Source: Xanthomonas arboricola pv. juglandis
GTDB lineage: Bacteria; Pseudomonadota; Gammaproteobacteria; Xanthomonadales; Xanthomonadaceae
NCBI RefSeq assembly: GCF_001013475.1
Contig: NZ_JZEF01000003.1
Coordinates: 248,001-312,000, forward strand
DNA: 64,000 nucleotides
Direction: 5' to 3'
Below the pieces are notes generated by a model. The model made no database searches and was not told the origin of the DNA. It saw nothing but the letters and a program-made list of their open reading frames with translations. Shown piece after piece: positions 52,591-61,982 of the stretch (positions are counted from its first letter, which is position 1; each line of letters opens with the position of its first letter). The position numbers and the translations under genes are program-made.

Positions 52591-52995
52591 ATGTCCGAGA
52601 TCCTGGTGCCCGTGTCCTTTGGTGAGCTGCTCGACAAGATCGCGATCCTGCAGATCAAGTCCGAGCGCATGAGCGACCCCGTCAAGCTGGCCAACGTGCG
52701 CAGCGAGCTGTCCGCGCTGGAGACCAGCTGGATGGCGCATCCGGCCGCCGGCCACGACATCGTGCGTCTGCGTGCGGCGCTCAAGGCCGTCAACGAGCGG
52801 CTGTGGGTGATCGAGGACGACATCCGGCTCAAGGAGCAGGCGCAGACCTTCGACGACAGCTTCGTGCAGCTGGCGCGCAGCGTCTATATCGAAAACGACG
52901 AACGCGCGCGCATCAAGAAAGAGATCAACCTGGCGCTGGGTTCGTCGTACGTGGAAGAGAAGTCGTATCAGGACTATCGCGCTAACGGTGTCTGA
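52591..52995 (+). CDS. DUF6165 family protein
   Basis: A 134-residue helical protein (ILVPVSFGELLDKIAILQIK, VRLRAALKAVNERLWVIEDD, SVYIENDERARIKKEINLAL). I recognise it as the DUF6165 family, whose members are often encoded near LPS or glycosyltransferase genes; here a glycosyltransferase of family 9 follows on the other strand. No catalytic residues are evident and the function is unknown. TTGGAGG upstream of the ATG supports the start. Confidence 0.8.
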   Translation: MSEILVPVSFGELLDKIAILQIKSERMSDPVKLANVRSELSALETSWMAHPAAGHDIVRLRAALKAVNERLWVIEDDIRLKEQAQTFDDSFVQLARSVYIENDERARIKKEINLALGSSYVEEKSYQDYRANGV

Positions 52996-53217
52996 AAGCC
53001 GCTGACTGCAGGTCTGCGTAACCGATACACGTGGTGGTCGGTGGGTGCGCGGCGCTTTCTGGTGCGCCGCCACACTTCGAGTCGGCCGGCACCGCGGTGG
53101 TTGGCTGCCGCGCGCGTGAGCTGGCGGTGTTTCGCTCTTGTTTCCTGGCTGTCCTGGGCATCTGCGCCACGGCGCAGCGATTGAACGCCTGTTCGAGTGC
53201 CGATCCGATGCCCATCC

Positions 53218-54267
53218 TCAGCGCGGATGATCGCTGCGATAACGCTCGAATGCGGCGATTGCATCGTCCACGGTGATCAGCGCCATCACCTCGTCGAATT
53301 CGATCTTGGTGCCCCATTTCAGTTGGTCGGCCGGCTTGCCCAGGTATTTGCGGGCCGCCGCGTCGTAACGGTCCACGCAGTAGCGCACGTCCGAGTACGG
53401 GCCGCTGCGCAGCGGGTTGCTGGCCGCATGCAGGCCCAGCACCTTGGTGCCCATCGCGTTGGCGATGTGCATCGGCCCGGAATCGGGGGTGACCACCAGA
53501 TCGGCGCGGGCGAGCAGGGCGGGGAGTTGTTTGAGCGTGTCCTTGCCGACCAGGTCCAGCACCGGCGTGCGCGCGGCCGCGACGATGGCATCGGCGGTGC
53601 TGCGTTCCAGCTCGCTGCGGCCACCGCACAGCACGACCCGCCAGCCTTGCGCTGCGGCATGGTCGGCCAGCGCGGCGTGGCGGTCGGGATACCAGTTGCG
53701 GCGTGCGTGGCTGGAGCACGGCGAAATCATCAGCACCGGGCGGCCATCGTCGTCCCATTGTGCGCGTGCCCAGCGATGCGCGTCGTCGGGAACCGGCAAG
53801 TCCCAGCGCACCTGGGTCTGGGTCAGGCCGAGCGGCTGCGCGAAGCTGCCGATGGCGTCGAGCACGTGGATGCCGGGGCGGTCGGCGATGCGCTCGTTGA
53901 CGAACAGGCCGTGCAGGTCCTTGGAACGGCTGCGGTCATAGCCGATCCGCCGCCGCGCCGGCACGAAGGCCGACAGCACGTTGGCGCGCAAGGCCACCTG
54001 CATCTGCAGCAGCGCATCGAAGCGACCCAATGGCGCCAGCGAGCGGCGGAGCGCGCGCATGCCGGCCACGCCGGTGCGCTTGTCGTAGGCATGGAACTGC
54101 ACGCCGGGCAGGCCGTCGAGCAATTTCAGCCCAGCCTTGTCGATGATCCAATGCAGCTGGCTTGCCGGAAATCCCGCCTGCAAGGTGCGCACCAGCGGCA
54201 CCACATGGGTGACGTCACCCAGGGCGGACAGGCGCAGCAGGCATAACGAGGCGGGCGTAGAAGCCAT
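53218..54267 (-). CDS. Glycosyltransferase family 9 (heptosyltransferase-like)
   Basis: A 349-residue GT-B enzyme. The N-terminal LLRLSALGDVTHVVPLVRTL is the GT9 signature; the C-terminal domain has LMISPCSSHARRNWYPDRHA, VVLCGGRSELERSTADAIVA and the donor-binding ADLVVTPDSGPMHIANAMGT. GT9 enzymes transfer heptose from ADP-heptose to LPS inner core. It is divergent from kdkA (20 bp between starts), which phosphorylates Kdo of the same core, so both contribute to LPS-core assembly. Acceptor specificity cannot be read from the sequence. Confidence 0.9.
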   Translation of the reverse strand: MASTPASLCLLRLSALGDVTHVVPLVRTLQAGFPASQLHWIIDKAGLKLLDGLPGVQFHAYDKRTGVAGMRALRRSLAPLGRFDALLQMQVALRANVLSAFVPARRRIGYDRSRSKDLHGLFVNERIADRPGIHVLDAIGSFAQPLGLTQTQVRWDLPVPDDAHRWARAQWDDDGRPVLMISPCSSHARRNWYPDRHAALADHAAAQGWRVVLCGGRSELERSTADAIVAAARTPVLDLVGKDTLKQLPALLARADLVVTPDSGPMHIANAMGTKVLGLHAASNPLRSGPYSDVRYCVDRYDAAARKYLGKPADQLKWGTKIEFDEVMALITVDDAIAAFERYRSDHPR

Positions 54268-54287
54268 GGTGTTGTTAGACTCGATAG

Positions 54288-55037
54288 ATGGTTTCTTTCG
54301 ACGCCACTGAAGCGCTGGCGCCGTACCGCGAAGGCCGCGGCTATGGCGCCATTCTGTTCGACCGCGAACGGCTGCGGCAAGCCGATGCCGGGCTGTTTTC
54401 GCCGCAACGCTGGGGCGACAGGGCACGGCCGGTCGATGAAGGCGGGCGCGGTGGGGCGTGGTTCGTGGATGCGCCGTTCGGTCACAGCGTGTTGCGGCAG
54501 TACCTGCGCGGCGGCATGGCCGCGCGCGTGAGCCGCGATCACTATCTGTGGAAGGGCGCCGGGCGCACGCGCAGCTTTGCCGAGTTCCGGCTGATGCGCG
54601 AACTGCTCAGGCGCAAGTTGCCGGTGCCGCGCCCGTTGGCGGCCTGTTATCTGCGCGAGGGGCTGAGCTATCGCGCTGCATTGTTGATGGAGCGCCTGGA
54701 GAACGTGCGCTCGCTCGCCGATCATGCGCAGGTCGCCGGGCGCGGTGCGCCGTGGGAAGAAACCGGGCGGCTGCTCGCCCGCTTTCATCGCGCCGGCCTG
54801 GATCATGCCGATCTCAACGCGCACAACATCCTGTTCGATGCCGGCGGGCATGGCTGGTTGATCGATTTCGACCGCGGCGTGTTGCGCATTCCGGCCACGC
54901 GCTGGCGCGAAGGCAATCTCAAGCGCCTGCATCGCTCGCTGCTGAAGTTGCGCGGCAACCGCAGCCGCGAAGAGGTCGACAAGGATTACGAACGCCTGCA
55001 TCGCGCGTACGAACTGGCCTGGGGCCGGGGTTACTGA
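54288..55037 (+). CDS. kdkA: 3-deoxy-D-manno-octulosonic acid (Kdo) kinase
   Basis: A 249-residue kinase of the eukaryote-like kinase superfamily that phosphorylates the 4-OH of Kdo in lipid A-Kdo. Visible are [20 protein letters not shown], the catalytic loop [20 protein letters not shown] and the metal-binding [20 protein letters not shown]. These match KdkA from Haemophilus and Xanthomonas. It overlaps the next gene at TGATG, so translation is coupled. Confidence 0.93.
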   Translation: MVSFDATEALAPYREGRGYGAILFDRERLRQADAGLFSPQRWGDRARPVDEGGRGGAWFVDAPFGHSVLRQYLRGGMAARVSRDHYLWKGAGRTRSFAEFRLMRELLRRKLPVPRPLAACYLREGLSYRAALLMERLENVRSLADHAQVAGRGAPWEETGRLLARFHRAGLDHADLNAHNILFDAGGHGWLIDFDRGVLRIPATRWREGNLKRLHRSLLKLRGNRSREEVDKDYERLHRAYELAWGRGY

Positions 55038-55786
55038 TGAATTGGGCGTTGCGGGTGCAAGGGGTCGGCAATGCGTCGGCGGTGGCGCTCGGTTCGCCGA
55101 TGGCCACCATCGAGCGCGCCGGCGCGCCGTGGCTGACCATCGATTGCGGCAGCGAAGGGCTGACTGCCTACCAGGCCCAGTATGGTCATCTGCCGCAGGC
55201 GGTCTTCATCACCCATGTGCACCTGGACCACGTCGGCGGGCTGGAACGGCTGTTCGTGGACAGCTATTTCTCCCAACGCCGCGGCCGCACGCGCCTGTAC
55301 GTACCGGCGCCGGTGGTGCCGTTGCTGCAGCGGCGGATCGCCGACTACCCCAACGTGCTGGCCGAGGGCGGCGCGAACTTCTGGGATGCCTTCCAGCTGG
55401 TGCCGGTCGGCGACGCGTTCTGGCACGACGGGGTGCGGCTGGAAGTGTTCCCGGCGCGCCACCACTGGCCGGAGACCGCCTACGGGCTGCGGCTGAAGGG
55501 GGCGCTGGTCTGGAGTGGCGACACCCGGCCGATCCCGGAAATGCTGGCCCGTTATGCCGATGACAGCGAGCTCATCGCGCATGACTGCGGCGTTCACGGC
55601 AACCCGTCGCATACTGGGGTGGACGATTTGGAGCGGGAATACCCGCAGGACCTGTTGAGCCGCATGCTGCTGTACCACTACGCCAGCGACGCCGACGGCG
55701 ACGTGCTCCGCGCACGCGGCCATCGCGTAGCCGTGCCTGGTCAACATCTGCCGCTGGCGGAGCCGACTGCCGCCATGGTGCCCTGA
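55037..55786 (+). CDS. MBL-fold metallo-hydrolase
   Basis: A 249-residue metallo-beta-lactamase-fold protein. The metal signature is FITHVHLDHVGGLERL; further ligands are in PARHHWPETAYGLRLKGALV, WSGDTRPIPEML and IAHDCGVHGNPSHTGVDDLE. It resembles ribonuclease Z-like and phosphodiesterase-like MBL proteins but lacks the long exosite of RNase Z. The start and stop overlap kdkA and moaA, so it is sandwiched in one operon; the substrate is unknown. Confidence 0.85.
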   Translation: MNWALRVQGVGNASAVALGSPMATIERAGAPWLTIDCGSEGLTAYQAQYGHLPQAVFITHVHLDHVGGLERLFVDSYFSQRRGRTRLYVPAPVVPLLQRRIADYPNVLAEGGANFWDAFQLVPVGDAFWHDGVRLEVFPARHHWPETAYGLRLKGALVWSGDTRPIPEMLARYADDSELIAHDCGVHGNPSHTGVDDLEREYPQDLLSRMLLYHYASDADGDVLRARGHRVAVPGQHLPLAEPTAAMVP

Positions 55787-56817
55787 TGGGCGCCCTGCTG
55801 TTGCCGAACCTGACCGCTGCGCCGATGCAGGACCGCTATGGCCGGCCGCTGCGCGACCTGCGCCTGTCGGTCATCGAGGCCTGCAATTTCCGCTGCGGTT
55901 ACTGCATGCCGGCCGATCGCGTGCCCGACGATTACGGATTCGATGCGCAGCAGCGCCTGAGCTTCGATCAGCTGGAAACGCTGGTGCGTGCCTTCGTCTC
56001 GGTCGGCGTCACCAAGGTACGCCTGACCGGTGGCGAGCCGCTGTTGCGTCGCGATCTGCCCAGCCTGATTGCGCGCCTGACCACGATCGAGGGCATCGAG
56101 GATCTGGCGCTGACCACCAACGGCACCTTGCTCGCGCGTCAGGCGGTGGCGCTGCGCCAGGCCGGGCTGCGCCGGATCACGGTGAGCATGGACGCCCTGG
56201 ATCCGGAGCTGTTCAGACGCATGAGCGGCAACCGCGGCGAGATCGCGCAGGTACTGGCCGGTATCGCCGCTGCCGAGCAGGCCGGCTTCCAGCGCCTGAA
56301 GATCAACTGCGTGGTGCAGCGTGGCGTCAACGAAGATCAGGTGCTGCCCCTGGTGGAGCACTTCCGTGGCAGCGGCCACGTGCTGCGCTTCATCGAGTTC
56401 ATGGATGTGGGCAGCTGCAACGGCTGGACCGCCGATGCGGTGGTGACCTCGGCGCAACTGCACGCGCGCATCCACGCGCGCTGGCCATTGCTGCCGCTGG
56501 ATGCCAACTACACCGGCGAAGTGGCGCAGCGGCATGCATTTGCCGATGGCGCCGGCGAGGTGGGTTTTGTCAGTTCGGTCAGCGTGCCGTTCTGCGGCGA
56601 TTGCCAGCGCGCACGCGTGTCGGCCGACGGGCAGTTGTACACCTGCCTGTTTGCCAGCCAGGGCCATGACCTCAAGCCGGCCCTGGCCGAGGGCGAGCAT
56701 GGGTTGTCCGAGCATCTGCGTGCGCGCTGGAGCGTACGTGGCGACCGCTACAGCGAGGTCCGTGCATCGACACCGCGCCGTGGCAAGCCGGTGGAGATGT
56801 TCCTGATCGGCGGGTAA
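55786..56817 (+). CDS. moaA: GTP 3',8-cyclase MoaA
   Basis: The radical-SAM enzyme that starts molybdenum cofactor synthesis by converting GTP to 3',8-cyclo-GTP. The first [4Fe-4S] motif is ACNFRCGYCMPAD (Cys-x3-Cys-x2-Cys). The second cluster lies in VPFCGDCQRARVSADGQLYT followed by Cys in CLFASQGHDLKP. VTKVRLTGGEPLLRRDLPSL supports the SAM site. Length 343 residues is normal, but the usual C-terminal Gly-Gly is only a short GG in FLIGG, which is correct for MoaA. The ATG overlaps the preceding stop. Confidence 0.96.
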   Translation: MGALLLPNLTAAPMQDRYGRPLRDLRLSVIEACNFRCGYCMPADRVPDDYGFDAQQRLSFDQLETLVRAFVSVGVTKVRLTGGEPLLRRDLPSLIARLTTIEGIEDLALTTNGTLLARQAVALRQAGLRRITVSMDALDPELFRRMSGNRGEIAQVLAGIAAAEQAGFQRLKINCVVQRGVNEDQVLPLVEHFRGSGHVLRFIEFMDVGSCNGWTADAVVTSAQLHARIHARWPLLPLDANYTGEVAQRHAFADGAGEVGFVSSVSVPFCGDCQRARVSADGQLYTCLFASQGHDLKPALAEGEHGLSEHLRARWSVRGDRYSEVRASTPRRGKPVEMFLIGG

Positions 56818-56893
56818 GGCGCTGCTGTTCCATCCAGGCGCCCCGTTCACCGAGAATGTCGCATCCTGAGTGCCTGTCATCGTGTCGTTTCCC

Positions 56894-57391
56894 ATGCCTG
56901 CAAAATCCCGTTCCGCACGCCTGACCCACCTGGACGATTCCGGACTGCCCACGATGGTGGATGTCTCGGACAAGGCGGTCACCGCGCGCAGCGCCACCGC
57001 GCAAAGCCGGGTGCGTTTTCCGGCTGCCGTCGCCGCACAGTTGCGCGCCAATGGCTTGCGCAGCGCCAAGGGCGGCATCGTGGAGACCGCGGTGATCGCC
57101 GGCACCATGGCGGTCAAACGCACGCACGAGTTGATTCCGTTCTGCCACCCGTTGCCGATCGATGCGTGCCGGTTCGAGATTGACTGGGCGGGCGGGCAGC
57201 TGCTGGACATCCGTTGCACGGTGCGCTGCGTGCATCGCACCGGTGTGGAAATGGAAGCGCTCACCGGCGCCAGCGTGGCGGCCCTGACGGTCTACGACAT
57301 GTGCAAGGCGTTGTCGCACAGCATGAGCATCGGCCCGACCAGGTTGGTGTCCAAGCGTGGTGGCAAGCGCGATATCGGAGCAAACCAATGA
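56894..57391 (+). CDS. moaC: Cyclic pyranopterin monophosphate synthase MoaC
   Basis: MoaC converts cyclo-GTP to cPMP. The 165-residue protein shows [40 protein letters not shown], the signature [40 protein letters not shown], and [20 protein letters not shown], ending in GGKRDI. A GTG 24 bp upstream is an alternative start. It overlaps moaD by four bases (ATGA). Confidence 0.95.
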   Translation: MPAKSRSARLTHLDDSGLPTMVDVSDKAVTARSATAQSRVRFPAAVAAQLRANGLRSAKGGIVETAVIAGTMAVKRTHELIPFCHPLPIDACRFEIDWAGGQLLDIRCTVRCVHRTGVEMEALTGASVAALTVYDMCKALSHSMSIGPTRLVSKRGGKRDIGANQ

Positions 57392-57633
57392 GCACGACAG
57401 TGACGGTGCTGTATTTCGCCAGCCTGCGTGAGGCAGCGGGCATTGCCAGCGAGCAGGTGCACTCGCAGGCGCAGGACCTGCGCGCGCTCTATGCCGAACT
57501 CGATACGCGCCATGGCCTGCGCTGGACGCCGGCGCAGCTGCGCGTGGCGGTGGATGGCGCGTTCGCGCGCTGGGAGGACGGCGTGCGCGATGGCAGTGAA
57601 ATCGTGTTTATTCCGCCGGTGTCGGGAGGTTGA
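57388..57633 (+). CDS. moaD: Molybdopterin synthase sulfur carrier subunit MoaD
   Basis: An 81-residue ubiquitin-like protein ending in SGG, the C-terminal Gly-Gly that is adenylated and thiocarboxylated. The body ([34 protein letters not shown]) matches MoaD. It is the small subunit of molybdopterin synthase and is translated together with moaC and moaE. Confidence 0.95.
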   Translation: MSTTVTVLYFASLREAAGIASEQVHSQAQDLRALYAELDTRHGLRWTPAQLRVAVDGAFARWEDGVRDGSEIVFIPPVSGG

Positions 57634-57635
57634 GC

Positions 57636-58079
57636 ATGAGCGAGCAGACTTCCGCCCTCTTTGCGCTTTCCGACGTGCCATTGCCGGTCGACAGCTTGCG
57701 CGCTGCGCTGGAACACCCGCATGCCGGCGCGTTTGCCAGTTTCGAAGGCTGGGTACGCAATCACAATGAGGGCCGCAGCGTGGCCGGGCTGCGCTACGAG
57801 GCCTACGCCGCGCTGGCGCAGGCCGAAGGCCAGCGCGTGCTCGACGAGGCAATGAGTCGGTTTGCCGTCGTCAACGCCTACTGCGTGCACCGCGTGGGCG
57901 AGCTGCGCATCGGCGACATGGCAGTGTGGGTCGGCGTCAGTGCGGCACATCGCGGCGCCGCATTCGATGCCTGCCGCTTCATCATCGACGAGGTCAAGGC
58001 ACGCGTGCCGATCTGGAAGCACGAGCATTACCTGGAAGGCGATGCCGGCTGGCTGCATCCGGAATCGCAGACGCAGTAG
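57636..58079 (+). CDS. moaE: Molybdopterin synthase catalytic subunit MoaE
   Basis: A 147-residue protein with FASFEGWVRNHNEGRSVAGL, LRYEAYAALAQAEGQRVLDE, YCVHRVGELRIGDMAVWVGV, and the active-site region VKARVPIWKHEHYLEGDAGW containing the catalytic lysine. It transfers sulfur from MoaD to cPMP to make molybdopterin. The ATG follows the moaD stop by two bases; an in-frame TTG six bases upstream is less likely. Confidence 0.95.
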   Translation: MSEQTSALFALSDVPLPVDSLRAALEHPHAGAFASFEGWVRNHNEGRSVAGLRYEAYAALAQAEGQRVLDEAMSRFAVVNAYCVHRVGELRIGDMAVWVGVSAAHRGAAFDACRFIIDEVKARVPIWKHEHYLEGDAGWLHPESQTQ

Positions 58080-58321
58080 TGCGCTCGCAGGTCACGCGCT
58101 GCGGGAACATCAAAAGATCAGGTTGGTGTTCCGCCGGTTGAGCGCGCCGGAAAGCGCCTGACGCTGCGCATATTTCCGAGCCATCGCCGCGGCCGGTGCA
58201 AATCACTGGCCAGCTTTGGGCATGGCTGCAAAGTGCCGAGTCGCAGTGGCGGCTGCACACCGTCTGCATTGCGCGCCGAGTGCGTGCGGCATCTGTCGAT
58301 GCGCTATCAGTCTGGGGTTGG

Positions 58322-58432
58322 GGTGGTGTCCCCGCCGGTTGACCTCGGCGCCCGCATCAATCGATACCGTTGCTGCCTTCCGGCCCTGGCGGGATTTTCG
58401 ATCTAGCGTCGCGAGGGACCGACGGGGCCACC
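58322..58432 (-). ncRNA. ffs: Signal recognition particle 4.5S RNA
   Basis: On the minus strand the conserved SRP domain IV loop CAGGGCCGGAAGGCAGCAAC is present (the Ffh-binding GGAAGGxAGCA). Flanking arms pair: GGTGGCCCCG at the 5' end with CGGGGACACCACC at the 3' end. Length about 111 nt fits gammaproteobacterial 4.5S RNA. Confidence 0.9.
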
Positions 58433-58494
58433 ATAAGACGTGGGTCACTGGCGTGACCCTGGATCCATGCAAACGCATTGCAGGATCATGAAAC

Positions 58495-58587
58495 TGGCGG
58501 AGAGAGGGGGATTCGAACCCCCGAAGCGCGGTTTAGACGCTTACACACTTTCCAGGCGTGCTCCTTCAACCACTCGGACACCTCTCC
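58495..58587 (-). tRNA. tRNA-Ser(GGA)
   Basis: Minus strand. Acceptor GGAGAGG pairs with CTCTCTCC-type 3' strand, anticodon loop CTGGAAA (GGA), long class II variable arm, encoded CCA. Confidence 0.95.
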
Positions 58588-58824
58588 GTACCTGCCGTGC
58601 GACCGGGTCGTCGGCAGGAGCGGGATTCTAGCCGCCGCGGGCGCCATTAACAAGGTAAAGGATCTGCCAGTCCGGCATGACGGCGCCAGCGCAGGTGTCT
58701 AGCCGGCCACCGACGCTGTTTGTCAGTCCTCCGGTGGGTGGCAACGCCGGGGGCACCACGGCCGCTGAACGAACCCCTTGACGCGCCATGGCACAATATC
58801 GGTTCAGAGGAAGCTGGTTGCCCG

Positions 58825-60855
58825 ATGTCTTATCTTGTTCTCGCCCGCAAGTGGCGCCCGAAGCGTTTTGCCGAACTCGTAGGCCAGGAACACGTGGTCC
58901 GCGCGCTCAGTAACGCGCTCGACAGTGGGCGTGTGCACCACGCATTCCTGTTCACCGGCACCCGCGGCGTGGGCAAGACCACGATTGCGCGCATTTTCGC
59001 CAAATCGCTGAACTGCGAGACCGGCACCAGTGCCGATCCGTGCGGCCAGTGCCCGGCCTGCCTGGATATCGACGCCGGCCGCTATATCGACCTGCTGGAA
59101 ATCGACGCCGCGTCCAATACCGGCGTGGACGATGTGCGCGAGGTGATCGAGAACGCCCAGTACATGCCCTCGCGCGGCAAGTTCAAGGTCTATCTGATCG
59201 ACGAAGTGCACATGCTCTCCAAGGCCGCGTTCAATGCGCTGCTGAAGACGCTGGAAGAGCCGCCCGAGCATGTGAAGTTCCTGCTGGCCACCACCGACCC
59301 GCAGAAGCTGCCGGTGACCGTGCTGTCGCGCTGCCTGCAGTTCAACCTCAAGCGGCTGGACGAGGACCAGATCCAGGGCCAGATGACCCGGATCCTGGCC
59401 GCCGAGCAGATCGAATCGGATCCATCGGCGATCGTGCAGCTGTCCAAGGCCGCAGACGGTTCGCTGCGCGACGGCCTGTCGCTGCTCGACCAAGCCATTG
59501 CCTATGCCGGCGGCGCGCTGCGCGAGGACGTGGTGCGCACCATGCTCGGCACGGTCGATCGCACCCAGGTCGGCGCGATGCTGCAGTCGCTGGCCGACGG
59601 CGATGGCGCGCGCCTGATGCAGGTGGTCGCCGCGCTGGCCGAATTCTCGCCCGACTGGAGTGGCGTGCTGGAGGCGCTGGCCGAGGCCTTGCACCGCATC
59701 CAGGTGCAGCAGTTGGTGCCGTCGGTGGCATTCGTCGGCGATGGCATCGACCCGACTGCCTATGCCGCGCAGCTGCGGCCGGAAGTGGTGCAGCTGTGGT
59801 ACCAGATGGCGCTCAACGGCCGTCGCGATCTGTATCTGGCGCCGAGTCCGCGCGCCGGTTTCGAGATGGCGGTGCTGCGCATGCTCGCCTTCCGCCCAGC
59901 GGCGGCAGTGCCGGCTGGCGGCAGCGACGATGGACGTGGTGCCAGCGCGGGCGGTCATGCGCGTTCTGCGGCAATTGGCGTGCAGGCCGCCACACCGGTG
60001 GCAGCCGCACCAGCACCCGCAGCGGTGACGAAACCGGCCGACCTGGAGGCCGCTCCTGCTGCCGTGGCTGCGGTCGCCGCACCGGCGCCAGTCGCTGCTG
60101 CGCCCGCGCCTGTCGTGGTGCTGCCCGCTGCGCAAGCGTCGACCGATAGCCGCCCATCGACAGCTCCCACGCGCAGCGACGACACGCCGCCCTGGGCAAT
60201 GGACGATGCGCCGGTGCGCGCCAACGCTGCCCCCGTCGCTGCGGCGACGCCCGTGCTGGCGCCGGAAGCGGCAATGGCGCCACCCACAGCAGCCGCTGCG
60301 ACGTTGCCGGCTGCGGTCGCGCCCGAAGCTGCGGTGGCAGTTGCCGCAGCGGCTGGGGTACCTGCATCTGCAGCGGCGGTGGTATCGATGCCATCGGTTG
60401 CCGCACCCTCCGTATCGGCACCGGAACCGACAACCGATCCATCGCCCCTGCTCGACAACGGCCACATCGCCGACGCCGAGCAGTGGCTGGATCTGGTCAC
60501 CCGCAGCGGCTTGAACGGTCCCTCGCGACAGCTCGCCGCCAATGCCGCCTTCATCGGCCATCGCGACGGCGTGCTGCGCCTGGCGCTGGCGCCGGGCTTC
60601 GAATATCTCAATTCCGAGCGTTCCATCGCCAACCTTGCGCAGGCACTCGCGCCCGAGTTGGGAAATACGCCGCGCATCGTCATCGAGACCGGCAACGCCG
60701 ATGTCGAGACCCTGCACGAGCGGGCCAGCCGCCAGAAAGGCGAGCGCCAGAGCGCGGCCGAAACAGCGTTCATGAACGACCCGAACGTGCAGCAGCTGAT
60801 TCAGCAGCAAGGCGCGCGGGTCGTCCCCGATTCCATCCGCCCTTACGACGAGTAA
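58825..60855 (+). CDS. dnaX: DNA polymerase III subunits gamma/tau
   Basis: A 676-residue clamp-loader ATPase. Walker A is FTGTRGVGKTTIARIFAKSL; the zinc motif is CETGTSADPCGQCPACLDID; the DEVH-like Walker B is YLIDEVHMLSKAAFNALLKT; the SRC motif is LSRCLQFNLKRLDEDQ. An Ala/Pro-rich linker of about 180 residues (from about residue 390) joins the clamp-loader part to the C-terminal tau domain that binds the alpha subunit and DnaB. I did not see an obvious A-rich frameshift site for gamma in the linker. Confidence 0.96.
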   Translation: MSYLVLARKWRPKRFAELVGQEHVVRALSNALDSGRVHHAFLFTGTRGVGKTTIARIFAKSLNCETGTSADPCGQCPACLDIDAGRYIDLLEIDAASNTGVDDVREVIENAQYMPSRGKFKVYLIDEVHMLSKAAFNALLKTLEEPPEHVKFLLATTDPQKLPVTVLSRCLQFNLKRLDEDQIQGQMTRILAAEQIESDPSAIVQLSKAADGSLRDGLSLLDQAIAYAGGALREDVVRTMLGTVDRTQVGAMLQSLADGDGARLMQVVAALAEFSPDWSGVLEALAEALHRIQVQQLVPSVAFVGDGIDPTAYAAQLRPEVVQLWYQMALNGRRDLYLAPSPRAGFEMAVLRMLAFRPAAAVPAGGSDDGRGASAGGHARSAAIGVQAATPVAAAPAPAAVTKPADLEAAPAAVAAVAAPAPVAAAPAPVVVLPAAQASTDSRPSTAPTRSDDTPPWAMDDAPVRANAAPVAAATPVLAPEAAMAPPTAAAATLPAAVAPEAAVAVAAAAGVPASAAAVVSMPSVAAPSVSAPEPTTDPSPLLDNGHIADAEQWLDLVTRSGLNGPSRQLAANAAFIGHRDGVLRLALAPGFEYLNSERSIANLAQALAPELGNTPRIVIETGNADVETLHERASRQKGERQSAAETAFMNDPNVQQLIQQQGARVVPDSIRPYDE

Positions 60856-60861
60856 CGACAC

Positions 60862-61182
60862 ATGCGTGGGAACATTGCCCAATTGATGCAGCAGGCGCAG
60901 AAGATGCAGGAAAACCTGCAGCGCGCCCAGGAAGAGCTGGCCAAGCTGGAAGTCACCGGCACCGCCGGCGGCGGCATGGTCAGCGTGACGCTGACCGGCG
61001 CCAAGGAGTGCCGCAAGGTCCGCATCGACCCGAGCATCCTCTCCGACCAGGAAATGGCCGAGGACCTGATCGCCGCCGCCTTCAACGACGCCTCCAACAA
61101 GATCGACGCCGAATCCAAGGACCGGATGGGCTCGGCCACTGCCGGCATGCAGCTGCCGCCGGGCATGAAGTTGCCGTTCTGA
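60862..61182 (+). CDS. YbaB/EbfC family nucleoid-associated protein
   Basis: A 106-residue DNA-binding protein with the family start [20 protein letters not shown], ITGxAGGGxV-like [20 protein letters not shown], and a C-terminal MPPGMKLPF-like PPGMKLPF. It lies between dnaX and recR as in most bacteria and binds DNA as a dimer. It follows dnaX by six bases. Confidence 0.96.
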   Translation: MRGNIAQLMQQAQKMQENLQRAQEELAKLEVTGTAGGGMVSVTLTGAKECRKVRIDPSILSDQEMAEDLIAAAFNDASNKIDAESKDRMGSATAGMQLPPGMKLPF

Positions 61183-61185
61183 GCG

Positions 61186-61282
61186 AGGGGATTCGGGAGT
61201 CGGGATTGGGGATTGGCTGGAAGCGAGATCCGCTTCTGCATTTGCGAATCCCAAATCTCCAATTCCCAATCCCGGCCACCCA
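61186..61282. repeat. GATTCCC-family repeat between ybaB and recR
   Basis: Plus-strand GGGATTCGGGAGTCGGGATT at the left and an opposed arm (CCCAAATCTCCAATTCCCAA) at the right form an imperfect long hairpin of the same family as at 5058-5177. Confidence 0.75.
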
Positions 61283-61876
61283 ATGTCCTCTCTTCTCGAA
61301 CAACTGATCGAGGCCTTCCGGGTATTGCCGGGTGTGGGCCAGAAATCGGCCCAGCGCATGGCCTACCACGTGCTCGAACGCGAGCGCGAGGGTGGCCGCC
61401 GCCTGGCTGCGGCGCTGGCCAATGCGGTGGAAAAGGTCGGCCATTGCGTGCAATGCCGCGACTTCACCGAGGCGGAGATCTGCGCGATCTGTGCCAGCAG
61501 CAGCCGCGACCGGCAGCAGCTGTGCGTGGTGGAATCGCCGGCCGATCGCCTGGCGATCGAACATGCCACCGGCTACCGTGGGCTGTACTTCATCCTGCAG
61601 GGCCGGCTGTCGCCGCTGGACGGCATCGGCCCGCGCGAGCTGGGCCTGGACCGGCTCGGCGAGCGTCTGGCCACCGGTGAGGTCACCGAAATGATCATCG
61701 CCACCAATGCCACCGTGGAAGGCGAGGCAACCGCGCATTACCTGGCGCAGCTTGCCCGCCAGCATGCGGTGCGCCCGAGCCGGCTCGCGCAGGGCATGCC
61801 GTTGGGCGGCGAGCTGGAATACGTCGATCGCGGCACCTTGTCGCATGCCTTCGGCACCCGGGGTGAGGTGCTTTGA
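61283..61876 (+). CDS. recR: Recombination mediator RecR
   Basis: A 197-residue protein of the RecFOR pathway. The helix-hairpin-helix [20 protein letters not shown] is N-terminal; the zinc finger is [20 protein letters not shown]; the TOPRIM domain is [20 protein letters not shown] with [15 protein letters not shown] and the C-terminal [20 protein letters not shown]. It helps load RecA on gaps. Confidence 0.97.
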   Translation: MSSLLEQLIEAFRVLPGVGQKSAQRMAYHVLEREREGGRRLAAALANAVEKVGHCVQCRDFTEAEICAICASSSRDRQQLCVVESPADRLAIEHATGYRGLYFILQGRLSPLDGIGPRELGLDRLGERLATGEVTEMIIATNATVEGEATAHYLAQLARQHAVRPSRLAQGMPLGGELEYVDRGTLSHAFGTRGEVL

Positions 61877-61982
61877 GGGCGGGGAATCGGGATTGGGGAA
61901 TCGAGAATTGGAGAAGCGAAAAGCAGTGGCGCGCGCGGTAAGCTCTTGCGATTCCCCACTCCCGACTCCCGATTCCCCACCC
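61877..61982. repeat. GATTCCC-family repeat between recR and the HIT gene
   Basis: Left arm GGGAATCGGGATTGGGGAAT and right arm GCGATTCCCCACTCCCGACT face each other around about 40 bp, another imperfect hairpin of the family. Confidence 0.75.

Noticed and set aside
58804-61359. 851-codon minus-strand open frame over dnaX and ybaB
   Set aside because: Shadow of dnaX; low-complexity Arg/Gly/His composition typical of antisense frames in GC-rich DNA.
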